Source: Rhizobium leguminosarum (lineage in GTDB: Bacteria > Pseudomonadota > Alphaproteobacteria > Rhizobiales > Rhizobiaceae). Taken from it: a stretch of 64,000 bases of DNA. Location: NCBI RefSeq assembly GCF_017876795.1, contig NZ_JAGIOR010000001.1, positions 4,428,501-4,492,500 on the forward strand, written 5' to 3'. Shown in pieces: positions 45,105-53,800 of the stretch. The position numbers and the translations under genes were made by a program. The notes below the pieces were generated by a model. That model saw only the letters and a program-made list of their open reading frames with translations, searched no databases and was not told where the DNA came from. Every line of letters begins with the position of its first letter. Position 1 is the stretch's first letter.

Positions 45105-45383
45105 CTAAATGCAGCCCTTCTTCCTCATCTTCCTTTCGACCCTGGCCCTCTTTTCGGGCCCATCCCCGGCATGTTTTCCGCCGGTCAGGCCATGATCCAT
45201 CATCGCCTGCAGCTCTGCACAGCTTCTGTGGTGCTTGCCGCCCTTGGCGGTGACGTCAGTGGATGTGAAGCCAATGAGCAGCGCTACGGCTGCCGCCGAG
45301 AACGCAAGGGGCAGAACACCAGCATTTGGCGGCTTTTCCTTGGGTTCGGTTAAGTTTTGACCGGCATTCGCACCGATCGGCAA
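45105..45383 (-). CDS. Small exported Lys-rich protein, start uncertain
   Basis: The reading frame is protein-like from about 45350 to its stop at 45105: a hydrophobic segment (LPLAFSAAAVALLIGF) as signal or anchor, then a mature part with CAELQAMMDHGLTGG and a basic tail (RARVERKMRKKGC). No ATG fits; TTG 45383 has a GAAAGAGA site and gives 92 residues. The IS110 copy lies only 170 bases upstream, so the true start or promoter may have been displaced. Family unknown. Confidence 0.45.
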   Translation of the reverse strand: MPIGANAGQNLTEPKEKPPNAGVLPLAFSAAAVALLIGFTSTDVTAKGGKHHRSCAELQAMMDHGLTGGKHAGDGPEKRARVERKMRKKGCI

Positions 45384-45479
45384 AGTCTCTCTTTCCGCCG
45401 GACAGATCGCTTTGCTGTCCGTCGGTTCTTGAACCAGTCTCCAATGCGTGACCTGATGCCTGGGGCTTCGGTCACAGAG

Positions 45480-46710
45480 TGGCGTTCGGCTCCCGGTTTC
45501 CCATTCTCCTAGAGGAGCGCAGCCCAGTTCTACCGGGCTCGCTAAACGACCATCAGGACAACCGGGATATCGTCGACGCGCCTTCCATGGTGGCGGTGCC
45601 GCGCGGCTCGTAGGCGCGCTGGTCACGCAGGATCTGGAAGGCGATCGTCAGAAGCTTGCGCGCGATGGCAACCCGCGCCTTGTTTATTCCTTTGATCTTC
45701 AGATGCTCGTATTGGGCGCGCAGCTGTGGATCGCTGGCGATGGCAGGAGCGACGGCTTCGACAAAGGCCCAGCGCAGCCACTTGTTGCCCTGCTTGATGA
45801 TCTTGCCGTGGAAGGTCTTGCCGCCGGAGGAATAGGTCGACGGCACAAGCCCGGCATAGGCGGCAAGCTTCTTCGAGTGGCGGAACCGCGATATGTCGTC
45901 GATCTCCGCATCGATCAGCCGGGCGAAGAACTCGCCGATGCCGGGGATCGTCTTCAACAGCTTGACGTTGGCATTGGCCTTGGTCATCGCCCGGATCGTC
46001 GCTTCCGACTGTTTGATCCGCATGTCGATGTCGCCGATGAAGGCGAGACCGCGATCGATCTGGATGCGGTCGATCTCCGAGACGTTGACCTGCGCCAGCT
46101 GGACGCGGCCGGCCTTGCCAAACAGGTCGCCAAGCTTCTTCAATTGCGCCGTCTGCTCCGGATAGCGGTCGAACACCGTGACGATGCGGTTCTTCGTCAT
46201 CGTGCGCAGCCGCACGTAAAACATCCGTTCGCGTAGCGCGACGCGAAGGTCCCGCGATCTCTCGCTTGGCGCCCAGGCTTCGGGTACCAGATCGGCTCTG
46301 AGCAGATGTGCCAGCACCGTCGCGTCGATCTTGTCGGTCTTGATCTTGGCGTCGGCGATCGCTTTGACCTTCAGCGGATGGGCGAGAACGACATCATCAC
46401 AAATGTCGTCGAGCCAGTCGTACATCACCATCCAGTTGCGCGTCGCCTCGACAACCGCATGCGAGTTCTCCCGATAGCGTTCGAGAAACCCGCCCAGCGA
46501 CTGTCGGTCGTTCTTCACCCGGCCGGATCTCAGCGTCTTGCCGCTGCTGTCCTGAACCACCAGGTGGCTGTAGGATTTGTGGTAGTCGACCCCGATAGGG
46601 TATTCATAAGAGGCAGTCATGCTTCCAACTCCCTTATTGAGATCTTCGAAACCCCAATAGGATAAGCCGAAAGGCTGGAAGTGTGACTGTCCCTCGATCA
46701 TCATCTGCAT
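45480..46710 (-). mobile_element. IS110-family insertion sequence (approximate ends)
   Basis: One transposase gene with short flanks. IS110 elements often lack clear terminal inverted repeats; the short CTTCCA/TGGAAG pair at 46622-46680 may be a subterminal feature. Ends are estimates from gene position and were not proven by target duplications. Confidence 0.6.
45553..46620 (-). CDS. IS110-family transposase
   Basis: 355 residues from ATG 46620 (GGGAG 8 bases upstream). The N-terminal DEDD RuvC-like domain begins GVDYHKSYSHLVVQD, with VVEATRNW, KIKTDKIDATVLAHLL in the middle. The C-terminal transposase_20 region has IPGIGEFFARLIDAEI and AYAGLVPSTYSSGGK with the conserved Ser. Both domains look complete, so the element may be functional. 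The acidic residues expected for DEDD chemistry (D in GVDYHK, E in VVEAT, DKID) are present. Confidence 0.93.
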   Translation of the reverse strand: MTASYEYPIGVDYHKSYSHLVVQDSSGKTLRSGRVKNDRQSLGGFLERYRENSHAVVEATRNWMVMYDWLDDICDDVVLAHPLKVKAIADAKIKTDKIDATVLAHLLRADLVPEAWAPSERSRDLRVALRERMFYVRLRTMTKNRIVTVFDRYPEQTAQLKKLGDLFGKAGRVQLAQVNVSEIDRIQIDRGLAFIGDIDMRIKQSEATIRAMTKANANVKLLKTIPGIGEFFARLIDAEIDDISRFRHSKKLAAYAGLVPSTYSSGGKTFHGKIIKQGNKWLRWAFVEAVAPAIASDPQLRAQYEHLKIKGINKARVAIARKLLTIAFQILRDQRAYEPRGTATMEGASTISRLS

Positions 46711-47113
46711 CTCAGTGATCCGTTCTCTCAACGGCCGCGGCCTCTTTCATGCCACCTCCTATTGCCCTGGATGGTACGCCGACGCCCGTGAGCCCGCAAT
46801 GAGGGATCGTGTCGCGGCCAGCCCGGCGAGAAGCCGGTCAAGAATACCACCAATCAGAAGATCATCCCGCCGCAACAGTAGGTTAGATGGACTAGCCTCA
46901 CTCGAACAAGGGCGAGCCCTTGCCTTTGGCGCAAATGGCGCCCGGTGCTTGAAGCGATTCTCCTCCGCACGATCCGCCAGAGCATTCAACTGTTCATCGA
47001 ATGAGGCGAAGAATACAACCCATTGTTTTTACGCGGCTTAACGGCGTCTCGCTGAGAAATCATTAAGCATGTTCCGATATTTTCAGGCTCTACATTAACC
47101 TGAGAGCACGGAT
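46711..47113. other. Region between the insertion sequence and the chemotaxis receptor
   Basis: No gene with a good ribosome site. Short frames on both strands are Arg/Ser-rich and look like noncoding translation. The last 100 bases are AT-richer and probably hold the receptor promoter (TTAAGCATGTTCCGATATTTTC near 47066). Confidence 0.45.
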
Positions 47114-48940
47114 ATGGCGTCGATCCAAAACAAGATCATCATTGCAAGCGTTGCGATTTTCGCCTTGGCGGGCGGCGCCACCGAGGTCGGCATCTGGTCT
47201 GCCTCCACCCTCTCGACAAACAGCGCCGATGTCGCCCAGTCAGCGCAAATTCTGCGCAACCACATGCAGGCCGGTATGATGCATGACGCGCTGCGCGCCG
47301 ACGTGCTCGCAGCCTTGCTGGCATCCAACGCGGCGGCAGGCATCGACCCAGCCGCGGTAAAGGCGGATCTGGTGGAGCACGAGGCATCGTTCCGGGAGAT
47401 GATTGACGCCAACAAGGCTCTGGTCTCCGATGGGCAAACGAAAACGGTCCTTGCCGGCATCGAACGTCCCCTTCTCGTCTATGTCGACAGCGCCACGAAG
47501 ATGGTCGATCTTGCCAGCAAGGATCCGTCAGCGGCCTTGAAGGCGCTGCCGGAATTCCTGCAGCAGTTCTCGACATTGGAAACGGCCATGGAACAGGCCG
47601 GGGATCAGATCACCGCTGCATCGGATGACATTTCCAAGCATAGCTCCGACATCAAAGCCTCCGTCGATATCGTTCTAAAGGCACTTCTGGCCGCCGCCGC
47701 GCTGTTCGCCATTGGCCTCTATTTCCTGACCCGCAAGAGCGTCACCAAGCCGATCCTGGCGCTTTCCAACGATATGCAGAGGCTCGCCGATGGTGACACG
47801 GCCATTGCCTCCACCGGCATTGGCCGCTCCGATGAAATCGGCACCATGGCATCGGCTGTCGAAGTCTTCCGCCAGGCAGCGATTGCCAACAAGCAATTGG
47901 AGCAGGACGCCGAGGCGGCTCGGCTGCAGGGCGAAATCGAACGGGTCACGGCCCGCAAGCAGGCTGAGGAGGATGCGGCCGAGCGGCTGCGGGCGGCGAC
48001 ATCGGGCCTTGCCGCAGGTCTGAAGCGGCTTGCCTCCGGCGATCTCGCCTTCCAGATCGAAGAGCCGTTCGCGCCTGATTTCGAGGGCCTCCGGCATGAT
48101 TTCAACATGTCGATCCGGCAGCTCGACCAAACCCTCGGCGCTATCGCCGCTGCCATTGCGGCGATCGACGAAGGCACAAGGGAAATCGCATCCGGAGCCG
48201 GCGATCTGTCGAAACGCACCGAACAGCAGGCAGCCTCTCTCGAAGAAACCGCCGCAGCCCTCGACCAGATCACCGCCAATGTCTCGAATTCCAGCAAGCG
48301 GACCGACGAGGCGCGCACTGAAGCGACCGACGCAAACCGCAATGCCGCCAAATCTTCCGAGGTCGTGTCCCATGCCGAAGAAGCCATGCGCCGCATCGAG
48401 GCCTCGTCGCAGCAGATCTCCAGCATTATCGGCGTGATCGACGAGATCGCCTTCCAGACCAACCTGCTGGCACTGAATGCCGGCGTCGAAGCTGCGCGCG
48501 CCGGAGAAGCGGGCAAAGGCTTTGCAGTGGTGGCCCAGGAAGTCCGTGAGCTTGCCCAGCGCTCGGCTCAGGCGGCAAAGGAAATCAAGGGCCACATCCA
48601 GAAATCGTCGGTGGAAGTCGAAAGCGGCGTCAAACTGGTTCTCGACACCAGCCAGGTTCTGAGCGCCATCAGCGAACAGATCGCCCGCATCAACCAGCAT
48701 ATGGATGCCATTGCCGTATCGGCAAGAGAACAGTCGACCGGCCTTGCCGAGGTCAATACTGCCGTCAACTCGATGGACCAGGTGACCCAGCAGAACGCAG
48801 CGATGGTCGAACAATCGACCGCCGCATCCGGTCATCTGGCCGAGGAAGCCGCCAGGCTGCGTGAACTCGTTTCCCGCTTCAAGCTGCGTGCGACGGCTTC
48901 GACGCAATCCGCACGCCGGGGTGGGCAGCTGGCGGCCTGA
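47114..48940 (+). CDS. Methyl-accepting chemotaxis protein
   Basis: A 608-residue receptor. TM1 is at about 7-28, then a helical periplasmic domain of about 160 residues (no PAS/Cache motif; four-helix-bundle type). TM2 lies at about 190-208 ([17 protein letters not shown]), followed by HAMP ([18 protein letters not shown]), a second HAMP-like segment ([17 protein letters not shown]) and the signalling domain with the highly conserved [20 protein letters not shown] tip. It passes ligand state to CheA/CheW. The C-terminus ends without a CheR-binding pentapeptide. Ligand unknown; monocistronic. Confidence 0.95.
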   Translation: MASIQNKIIIASVAIFALAGGATEVGIWSASTLSTNSADVAQSAQILRNHMQAGMMHDALRADVLAALLASNAAAGIDPAAVKADLVEHEASFREMIDANKALVSDGQTKTVLAGIERPLLVYVDSATKMVDLASKDPSAALKALPEFLQQFSTLETAMEQAGDQITAASDDISKHSSDIKASVDIVLKALLAAAALFAIGLYFLTRKSVTKPILALSNDMQRLADGDTAIASTGIGRSDEIGTMASAVEVFRQAAIANKQLEQDAEAARLQGEIERVTARKQAEEDAAERLRAATSGLAAGLKRLASGDLAFQIEEPFAPDFEGLRHDFNMSIRQLDQTLGAIAAAIAAIDEGTREIASGAGDLSKRTEQQAASLEETAAALDQITANVSNSSKRTDEARTEATDANRNAAKSSEVVSHAEEAMRRIEASSQQISSIIGVIDEIAFQTNLLALNAGVEAARAGEAGKGFAVVAQEVRELAQRSAQAAKEIKGHIQKSSVEVESGVKLVLDTSQVLSAISEQIARINQHMDAIAVSAREQSTGLAEVNTAVNSMDQVTQQNAAMVEQSTAASGHLAEEAARLRELVSRFKLRATASTQSARRGGQLAA

Positions 48941-49103
48941 CGGCCTCGCGGGGCGATCCGGCAGCGACCACGGAGCCGGTCGCTTGCCGCATCGCAGCCA
49001 TGCTTGGGATCCGGTTGAGCTTTGGCCGGGCTTCGTGTAAAGCCGCAGCATTCCCAGACAAGATCCGGACTTCCAGCCCAGACTTCCAGCAAGGCGTGAA
49101 CAT

Positions 49104-49793
49104 ATGGACGGCTTCGACCTCATCATCTTCGATTGCGACGGCGTTCTCGTCGATTCAGAAATCACCGCGGCGGAGGTTGAATCCGCGCTTCTGACGGAGG
49201 CCGGATATCCGATCAGCGTCGAAGAAATGGGCGAACGCTTTGCCGGCATGACATGGCGCAACATCCTCTTGCAGATCGAGCGCGAGGCGAGCATCCCGTT
49301 TTCGGCCTCGCTGCTCGAAAAGTCAGAGCAGCTGCTCGACACCAGGCTGGCGAATGACGTCAAGGCCATTCCAGGCGTCGAATTCGCCGTCTCCAGGCTG
49401 CCGATGAAGCGCTGCATCTGCTCGAATTCGAGCAGCAAGCGGCTTGACATGATGCTGAGCAAGGTGGGGCTGAAGTCGCTGTTTGCCCCCAATATCTTTT
49501 CGGCCAAGGATCTCGGCGCCGACCGCGCCAAGCCGAAGCCCGACATCTTCCTGCACGGCGCAAGCCAGATGGGCGTGTCGCCTGACAAGGTGGTGGTCGT
49601 CGAGGATTCCGTGCACGGCGTGCATGCGGCGCGCGCCGCCGGCATGCGGGTCATCGGCTTTACCGGCGCCTCGCACAGCTATCCCGCCCATGCCGACAAA
49701 CTGACGGATGCCGGCGCCGAAACGGCGATCTCCCGCATGAACGACCTGCCAGGCGTCGTCGCCGCGCTTGCGGCCTGGGAAAACGTTCTCTGA
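49104..49793 (+). CDS. HAD-superfamily phosphatase (beta-phosphoglucomutase/Gph-like)
   Basis: A 229-residue HAD IA protein: motif I FDCDGVLVDSE (residues 8-18), motif II CSNSSS, motif III KPKPDIFL and motif IV VVVEDSVHGVHAA. The helical cap between motifs I and II is of the size seen in phosphoglycolate phosphatases and sugar-phosphatases. The substrate is likely a small phosphorylated sugar or acid. ATG 49104 follows AAGGCGTG. It stands alone, after a direct repeat of a GACTTCCAGC-type sequence at about 49068-49091. Confidence 0.9.
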   Translation: MDGFDLIIFDCDGVLVDSEITAAEVESALLTEAGYPISVEEMGERFAGMTWRNILLQIEREASIPFSASLLEKSEQLLDTRLANDVKAIPGVEFAVSRLPMKRCICSNSSSKRLDMMLSKVGLKSLFAPNIFSAKDLGADRAKPKPDIFLHGASQMGVSPDKVVVVEDSVHGVHAARAAGMRVIGFTGASHSYPAHADKLTDAGAETAISRMNDLPGVVAALAAWENVL

Positions 49794-49817
49794 TCTGAGC
49801 CAAGCGCAGGCGCTCCG

Positions 49818-50180
49818 TCAGAAGCGTGATCCGGCCGATTCATCGTCAGTTTGCTGGCGGTCATCCGCCTCTTCGTCATGCGCGGCGTCGCGCAATTCTG
49901 TCGGCGTCAATGCATCTTTTTGCCGCGCGTCTCTGATCGCGGCAATTTCGATGATGTCGTTCCGCTTGCGGATTGTGAGAACCAGCGGCGGCATGCTGAC
50001 CTTCCTTGTCCCTTCCAGAATGCCTTTTTCCGTCATTCCGGGGAAAGACGACAACAGCGCCTTCTGTCTTTCAAGCCGGTCGATAAGATGTCTGGCGGCT
50101 GCAGGATTGATTTCTGCCAGTTCGGCAATTCTGGTCAGAAACCAGCGTTCGGCACTTTTGGAGAGACGGACAGCCGGCAT
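49818..50180 (-). CDS. ParE/RelE-type toxin
   Basis: A 120-residue protein with the ParE/RelE layout: VRLSKSAERWFLTRIAELAEINPAAARHLIDRLERQ, a central loop, and the closing strands LVLTIRKRNDIIEIAAIRDARQ. ATG 50180 overlaps the antitoxin stop by one base. The last 25 residues are an unusual acidic tail (HDEEADDRQQTDDES) not needed for the fold. Such toxins poison gyrase or cut mRNA on the ribosome; which one is not clear here. Confidence 0.85.
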   Translation of the reverse strand: MPAVRLSKSAERWFLTRIAELAEINPAAARHLIDRLERQKALLSSFPGMTEKGILEGTRKVSMPPLVLTIRKRNDIIEIAAIRDARQKDALTPTELRDAAHDEEADDRQQTDDESAGSRF

Positions 50181-50455
50181 CAGCCAACCCGACGATGTCG
50201 AACTTCCGAAGCGTCAACGATCATCCGAGCCTTTTCAAGCACGTCGTCGAGGTCGACGCTTTCCCCGCGGTCAAGTTCATCGAGGCCATGGGCATCCTGC
50301 AGAATCTCGGCGCCCTCATTTGCAAGATAGTGATCGAGGGCTTTCAACATCACCCAGGTGCGATCTCGATCGAGAACCTGCGCGATGCGATCGAATGCAT
50401 CGAGCGTCGACGTCGGCAACCTGAGAGAGATCTGCGATTTTTCCTTGGAAGACAT
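50180..50455 (-). CDS. Ribbon-helix-helix antitoxin
   Basis: 91 residues. The N-terminal KSQISLRLPTSTLDAFDRIAQVLDRDRTWVMLKALDHYLANE is a CopG/ParD ribbon-helix-helix; the C-terminal half (GLDELDRGESVDLDDVLEKARM) is the acidic toxin-wrapping part. ATG 50455 is preferred for its GAGGAT site. It precedes and overlaps the toxin gene, and a palindrome immediately upstream is probably its operator. Confidence 0.88.
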   Translation of the reverse strand: MSSKEKSQISLRLPTSTLDAFDRIAQVLDRDRTWVMLKALDHYLANEGAEILQDAHGLDELDRGESVDLDDVLEKARMIVDASEVRHRRVG

Positions 50456-50474
50456 GACTTCGATCCTCGTAATA

Positions 50475-50499
50475 CGGTGGGATGCAGTGTATCCCACCG
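50475..50499. promoter_or_regulatory. Toxin-antitoxin operator palindrome
   Basis: CGGTGGGAT and ATCCCACCG, perfect 9-base arms around a 7-base centre, 19 bases before the antitoxin start. This is the usual place for autoregulation by a ribbon-helix-helix antitoxin. Confidence 0.75.
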
Positions 50500-50826
50500 A
50501 CGCAGACACGTCAAAGTCAGGAAGTGGTCATCGATAATGAGGTGGAACCGCTTGCAACGCGGACGTTGTGGGCAGTTATCCTTGCCGGAAATATCTTCGT
50601 GAAGCATTCTGCACACTAACTGTCGACGAATGCTCATTTCGCGGTGTCGTAGAATTCAGCCGCAAATCGGTCGCTTTAACCGGGAATTTTGCGACAGGGC
50701 TGTTTCCTCCTTGCATCTGGGCGGCATGCCCACGCCGCATACTTGCATTTGGAAAAAGCCTGAGCGAGTTTCGCATGCTGGACATTTTTCAGAAAGGGCA
50801 CCGTGTAACCTCGGGAGGACAAGTTG
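50500..50826. other. Upstream region shared by the toxin-antitoxin and GNAT genes
   Basis: About 330 bases with no supported gene. It contains the toxin-antitoxin promoter on the left; on the right GGGAGGACAAG just before the GNAT start is a good ribosome site. Confidence 0.4.
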
Positions 50827-51327
50827 ATGGAAATTCACGCCATAAGTTCCCTGGCCGATTTCGAGGAGGCACACGCGCTTATCGACGCCATAAGCAAATG
50901 GGACGCGGAACAGTCTCGTAAGTTCGGGGTGCCAAATGCCGAACTGATCGAATACATCTATGGGCACACACCCGAAACCCTGATGGGCAAGTTCAACAAA
51001 CGCGATGCGGGCTTCTTCTTGGCGCGCACGGGCGAAAACATTGCCGGCTGTGCCGGCTACTCGAAATCAGATGACGGTATTGCAGAACTCCAGAAAATGT
51101 ATGTTCGCCCGGAGGTGCGGGGCAAAGGCGTTGCAAGGGGCCTGATGACGGCCTGCTTGAACGCAATCCGCAACGACGGATACGCAATCGTTCGCTTGGA
51201 GACAGTGACTTTTATGAGCGAGGCCATAGCTCTGTACGATGCCTTTGGCTTTAAGAAAAGCGGCCAGTTCCGCTCGGTTCCACCGAGCCTGCAGCCCATC
51301 ACTATCTTCATGGAACGAGAAATCTAG
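50827..51327 (+). CDS. GNAT-family N-acetyltransferase
   Basis: A 166-residue acetyltransferase. FLARTGENIAGCAGY and MYVRPEVRGKGVARGLMTACLNAI form motifs B and A with the acetyl-CoA pyrophosphate loop R-x-x-G-x-G/A (RGKGVA). ALYDAFGFKKSGQF is the usual C-terminal helix. GGGAGG lies 8 bases before ATG 50827. The substrate is unknown; it could be an amine, an amino acid or a protein. Monocistronic and divergent from the toxin-antitoxin pair. Confidence 0.9.
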   Translation: MEIHAISSLADFEEAHALIDAISKWDAEQSRKFGVPNAELIEYIYGHTPETLMGKFNKRDAGFFLARTGENIAGCAGYSKSDDGIAELQKMYVRPEVRGKGVARGLMTACLNAIRNDGYAIVRLETVTFMSEAIALYDAFGFKKSGQFRSVPPSLQPITIFMEREI

Positions 51328-51464
51328 TTGCTGCCTCCTTAGAGAGGGTGCGGGGCGATTCCGGGCACCGGCGCAATAGTCGCAAAGGTCGGGGTTGCGA
51401 CCAACTTTTGCGACGGTAGGTATTCCACATTTTGGTTAGGGGCTGGCGACCGCACCGGGCGGCT

Positions 51465-52106
51465 TTAGCTGTTCTTCTTGGTCTTCGCCGGCTGCGTGTC
51501 GAAGCCGATGTTGACGCGCACCAGCGCGCCGGAGCCGACCGGCATCTTGATGCCGTCCTTGCGGAAGATCACCTGGGTGCCGGGCGCACCCGCCGGGATC
51601 TCGGTCGGGAATTTGGTGACTTCGGAATAGAGCACGGTCTCGCCGTCGACGATGGTGAGGCGGATCGGCAGCGTCACCGGGCCGGGGGCGCCGGCCGGGC
51701 CGGTGATCAGGCGCAGCTGGGCAACCACGGTCATCGTCAGGTTGGTGTCGCTCAGCGTGCACTGGCGGGTGTAATCGCCGAAGGAGGCCTGGAAGACGAT
51801 CTGCTGCGGATCGTCCTTCTTGCCCTTGGCATAGGTGCGGAAGATCGCGTCCTGGTCACGCATGAAGATCTGCGGGCAGGCGCCCTGGACGACGGGGGCG
51901 ACGGCGCCCTGTGCCGTCGTGGCGGTGCCGATCGAAGGATTGTTCGAGGATGGGTTGGCGGGTGCCAGCGGCATGATCTGGGCGGTGCCGTTCGGCTGTG
52001 CCGGCGGCGCTGACTTGCTGTCACCACCGGTGCCGAGCGTATCGCAACCGGCGAGCAGGGCAAGAAGGGAAGCTGAGACGATGAGACGCGAGACCTTGCC
52101 GAGCAC
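51465..52106 (-). CDS. Exported lipoprotein, 213 residues
   Basis: GTG 52106 (AAAGGGTGG about 7 bases upstream) gives a clean lipoprotein signal: LGKVSRLIVSASLLALLAGC with the lipobox LAGC. A Pro/Ala/Asn-rich linker follows (PPAQPNGTAQ, NPSSNNPS), then a beta-rich domain with two Cys about 40 residues apart (CPQIF, CTLSD) and strands LRLITGPAGAPGPVTLPIRLTIVDG. It is a conserved rhizobial envelope protein of unknown function. Divergent from thrC. Confidence 0.82.
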   Translation of the reverse strand: MLGKVSRLIVSASLLALLAGCDTLGTGGDSKSAPPAQPNGTAQIMPLAPANPSSNNPSIGTATTAQGAVAPVVQGACPQIFMRDQDAIFRTYAKGKKDDPQQIVFQASFGDYTRQCTLSDTNLTMTVVAQLRLITGPAGAPGPVTLPIRLTIVDGETVLYSEVTKFPTEIPAGAPGTQVIFRKDGIKMPVGSGALVRVNIGFDTQPAKTKKNS

Positions 52107-52372
52107 TATGTTCCACCCTTTGCACAAGCGTTTCTTGGAGGCCTCAGGTCTTTTCCGTGAGGCCTTTCACGACGGTTTGCGATGGTCTATATCAGCGGCG
52201 TAAACAAAAATCGATTGGGTACGCGCCGTTTTGATGCACTTTTCGCCGCCGGATGCGGGCAACTTCAACAAGATAACGGCGATGGTATGGCCTGAAGGCA
52301 GCCCCCTGCCGGTTTCCGGCAATGCGGGCCACGGCCCGGCCCGACCGGATTTCCTCAAGCGATAGATCAAGG

Positions 52373-53797
52373 ATGACCAACGTGGACTATATCTCGACCC
52401 GCGGCGAGGCCCCTGCCCTCGGCTTTTGCGACGCCCTGCTGACCGGGCTGGCGCGCGACGGCGGGCTCTATGTTCCCCGTGAATTTCCGAGTTTCTCCAA
52501 GAAACAGATCCGGGCGCTACGCGGCAAGAGCTATCAGGAGATCGCCTTCACCATCCTGTCGCCGTTTACCAATGGCGAGATCCCGGAAGTGACCTTCCGG
52601 GCGATGATCGACGAGGCCTACGGCACCTTCCGCCATCCGGCGATCGCGCCGCTCGTCCAGACCGGGCCGCACAGCTTCGTCATGGAGCTGTTCCACGGCA
52701 CGACGCTCGCCTTCAAGGACGTGGCGATGCAGTTGCTGGCCCGGCTGATGGATTATGCGCTGGAAAAGCGCGGCGAGCGGGCGACGATCGTCGGCGCCAC
52801 CTCGGGCGATACCGGCGGGGCGGCGATCGACGCCTTTGCTGGCCGCGAGCGCACCGACATTTTCATCCTGTTCCCGCATGGCAAGGTCTCGCCGGTGCAG
52901 CAGCGGCAGATGACCACCTCGTCCTCAGCAAATGTGCATGCGCTTGCCGTCGAGGGCAATTTCGACGATTGCCAGAACCTGGTGAAGGCGATGTTCAACG
53001 ACGCGGCGTTCCGCGACAAGGTCGGCCTCTCCGGCGTCAACTCGATCAACTGGGCCCGCATCATGGCCCAGATCGTCTATTATTTCACAGCCGCCGTGGC
53101 CTTGGGCGGGCCGGACCGGAAGATCTCGTTCACGGTGCCGACCGGCAATTTCGGCGATATCTTCGCCGGCTACTGCGCCAAGCGCATGGGCCTGCCGATC
53201 GACCGGCTGGTGATCGCCACCAATGAAAACGACATCCTGGAGCGCATGCTGAAGACCGGCCGCTACGACATGAAGGCGGTCAAGGCGACGAGCTCGCCGT
53301 CGATGGACATCCAGATCTCGTCGAACTTCGAACGGCTGCTGTTCGAAGCCTATGGGCGCGACGCCTCGAAGGTGCGCGCGGCGATGGAAAGCCTCAAACA
53401 ATCCAACGGTTTCGAGATCGGCGCGCAAGCATTGAAAGCGATCCGCCGCGACTTCCGCGCCGGCCGGGCCAGCGAGAAGCAGGTGGCCGAGACGATCCGC
53501 AAGACCCATGCCGAGACCGGTTATCTGCTTGATCCGCATTCGGCGATCGGCGTCTTCGTCGCCAAGAAGAAGGAAAAGCCGAATACGCCGATGGTGACGC
53601 TTTCGACCGCGCATCCGGCGAAATTCCCCGCCGCCGTAAAATCGGCCTGCGGTATTGACCCGGCGCTTCCGACGTGGCTTGCTGATCTGATGCACAGGGA
53701 GGAGCGCTTCCAGATCATCGAACCGGAGCTCAAAGCCGTAGAAACCTTTATCGGCAAACACGCCCGCGACAAGACGACGGCAGGCGCAGAAAGATAG
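52373..53797 (+). CDS. thrC: Threonine synthase
   Basis: A 474-residue PLP enzyme making L-threonine from O-phosphohomoserine. Start at ATG 52373 gives the family N-terminus (YISTRGEAPALGFCDALLTGLARDGGLYVP). Seen: the PLP lysine in HGTTLAFKDVAMQLL, ATSGDTGGAAIDAF as phosphate loop, SINWARIMAQIVYYF and TVPTGNFGDIFAGY. It is a long-type (class I) synthase. The M16 peptidase follows 3 bases after its stop, the usual order in Rhizobiales. Confidence 0.97.
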   Translation: MTNVDYISTRGEAPALGFCDALLTGLARDGGLYVPREFPSFSKKQIRALRGKSYQEIAFTILSPFTNGEIPEVTFRAMIDEAYGTFRHPAIAPLVQTGPHSFVMELFHGTTLAFKDVAMQLLARLMDYALEKRGERATIVGATSGDTGGAAIDAFAGRERTDIFILFPHGKVSPVQQRQMTTSSSANVHALAVEGNFDDCQNLVKAMFNDAAFRDKVGLSGVNSINWARIMAQIVYYFTAAVALGGPDRKISFTVPTGNFGDIFAGYCAKRMGLPIDRLVIATNENDILERMLKTGRYDMKAVKATSSPSMDIQISSNFERLLFEAYGRDASKVRAAMESLKQSNGFEIGAQALKAIRRDFRAGRASEKQVAETIRKTHAETGYLLDPHSAIGVFVAKKKEKPNTPMVTLSTAHPAKFPAAVKSACGIDPALPTWLADLMHREERFQIIEPELKAVETFIGKHARDKTTAGAER

Positions 53798-53800
53798 CCA

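Noticed and set aside
46759..46989. A 76-residue minus-strand frame near the insertion sequence
   Set aside because: Starts at TTG without a ribosome site and is Arg/Ser/Leu-rich like noncoding translation.
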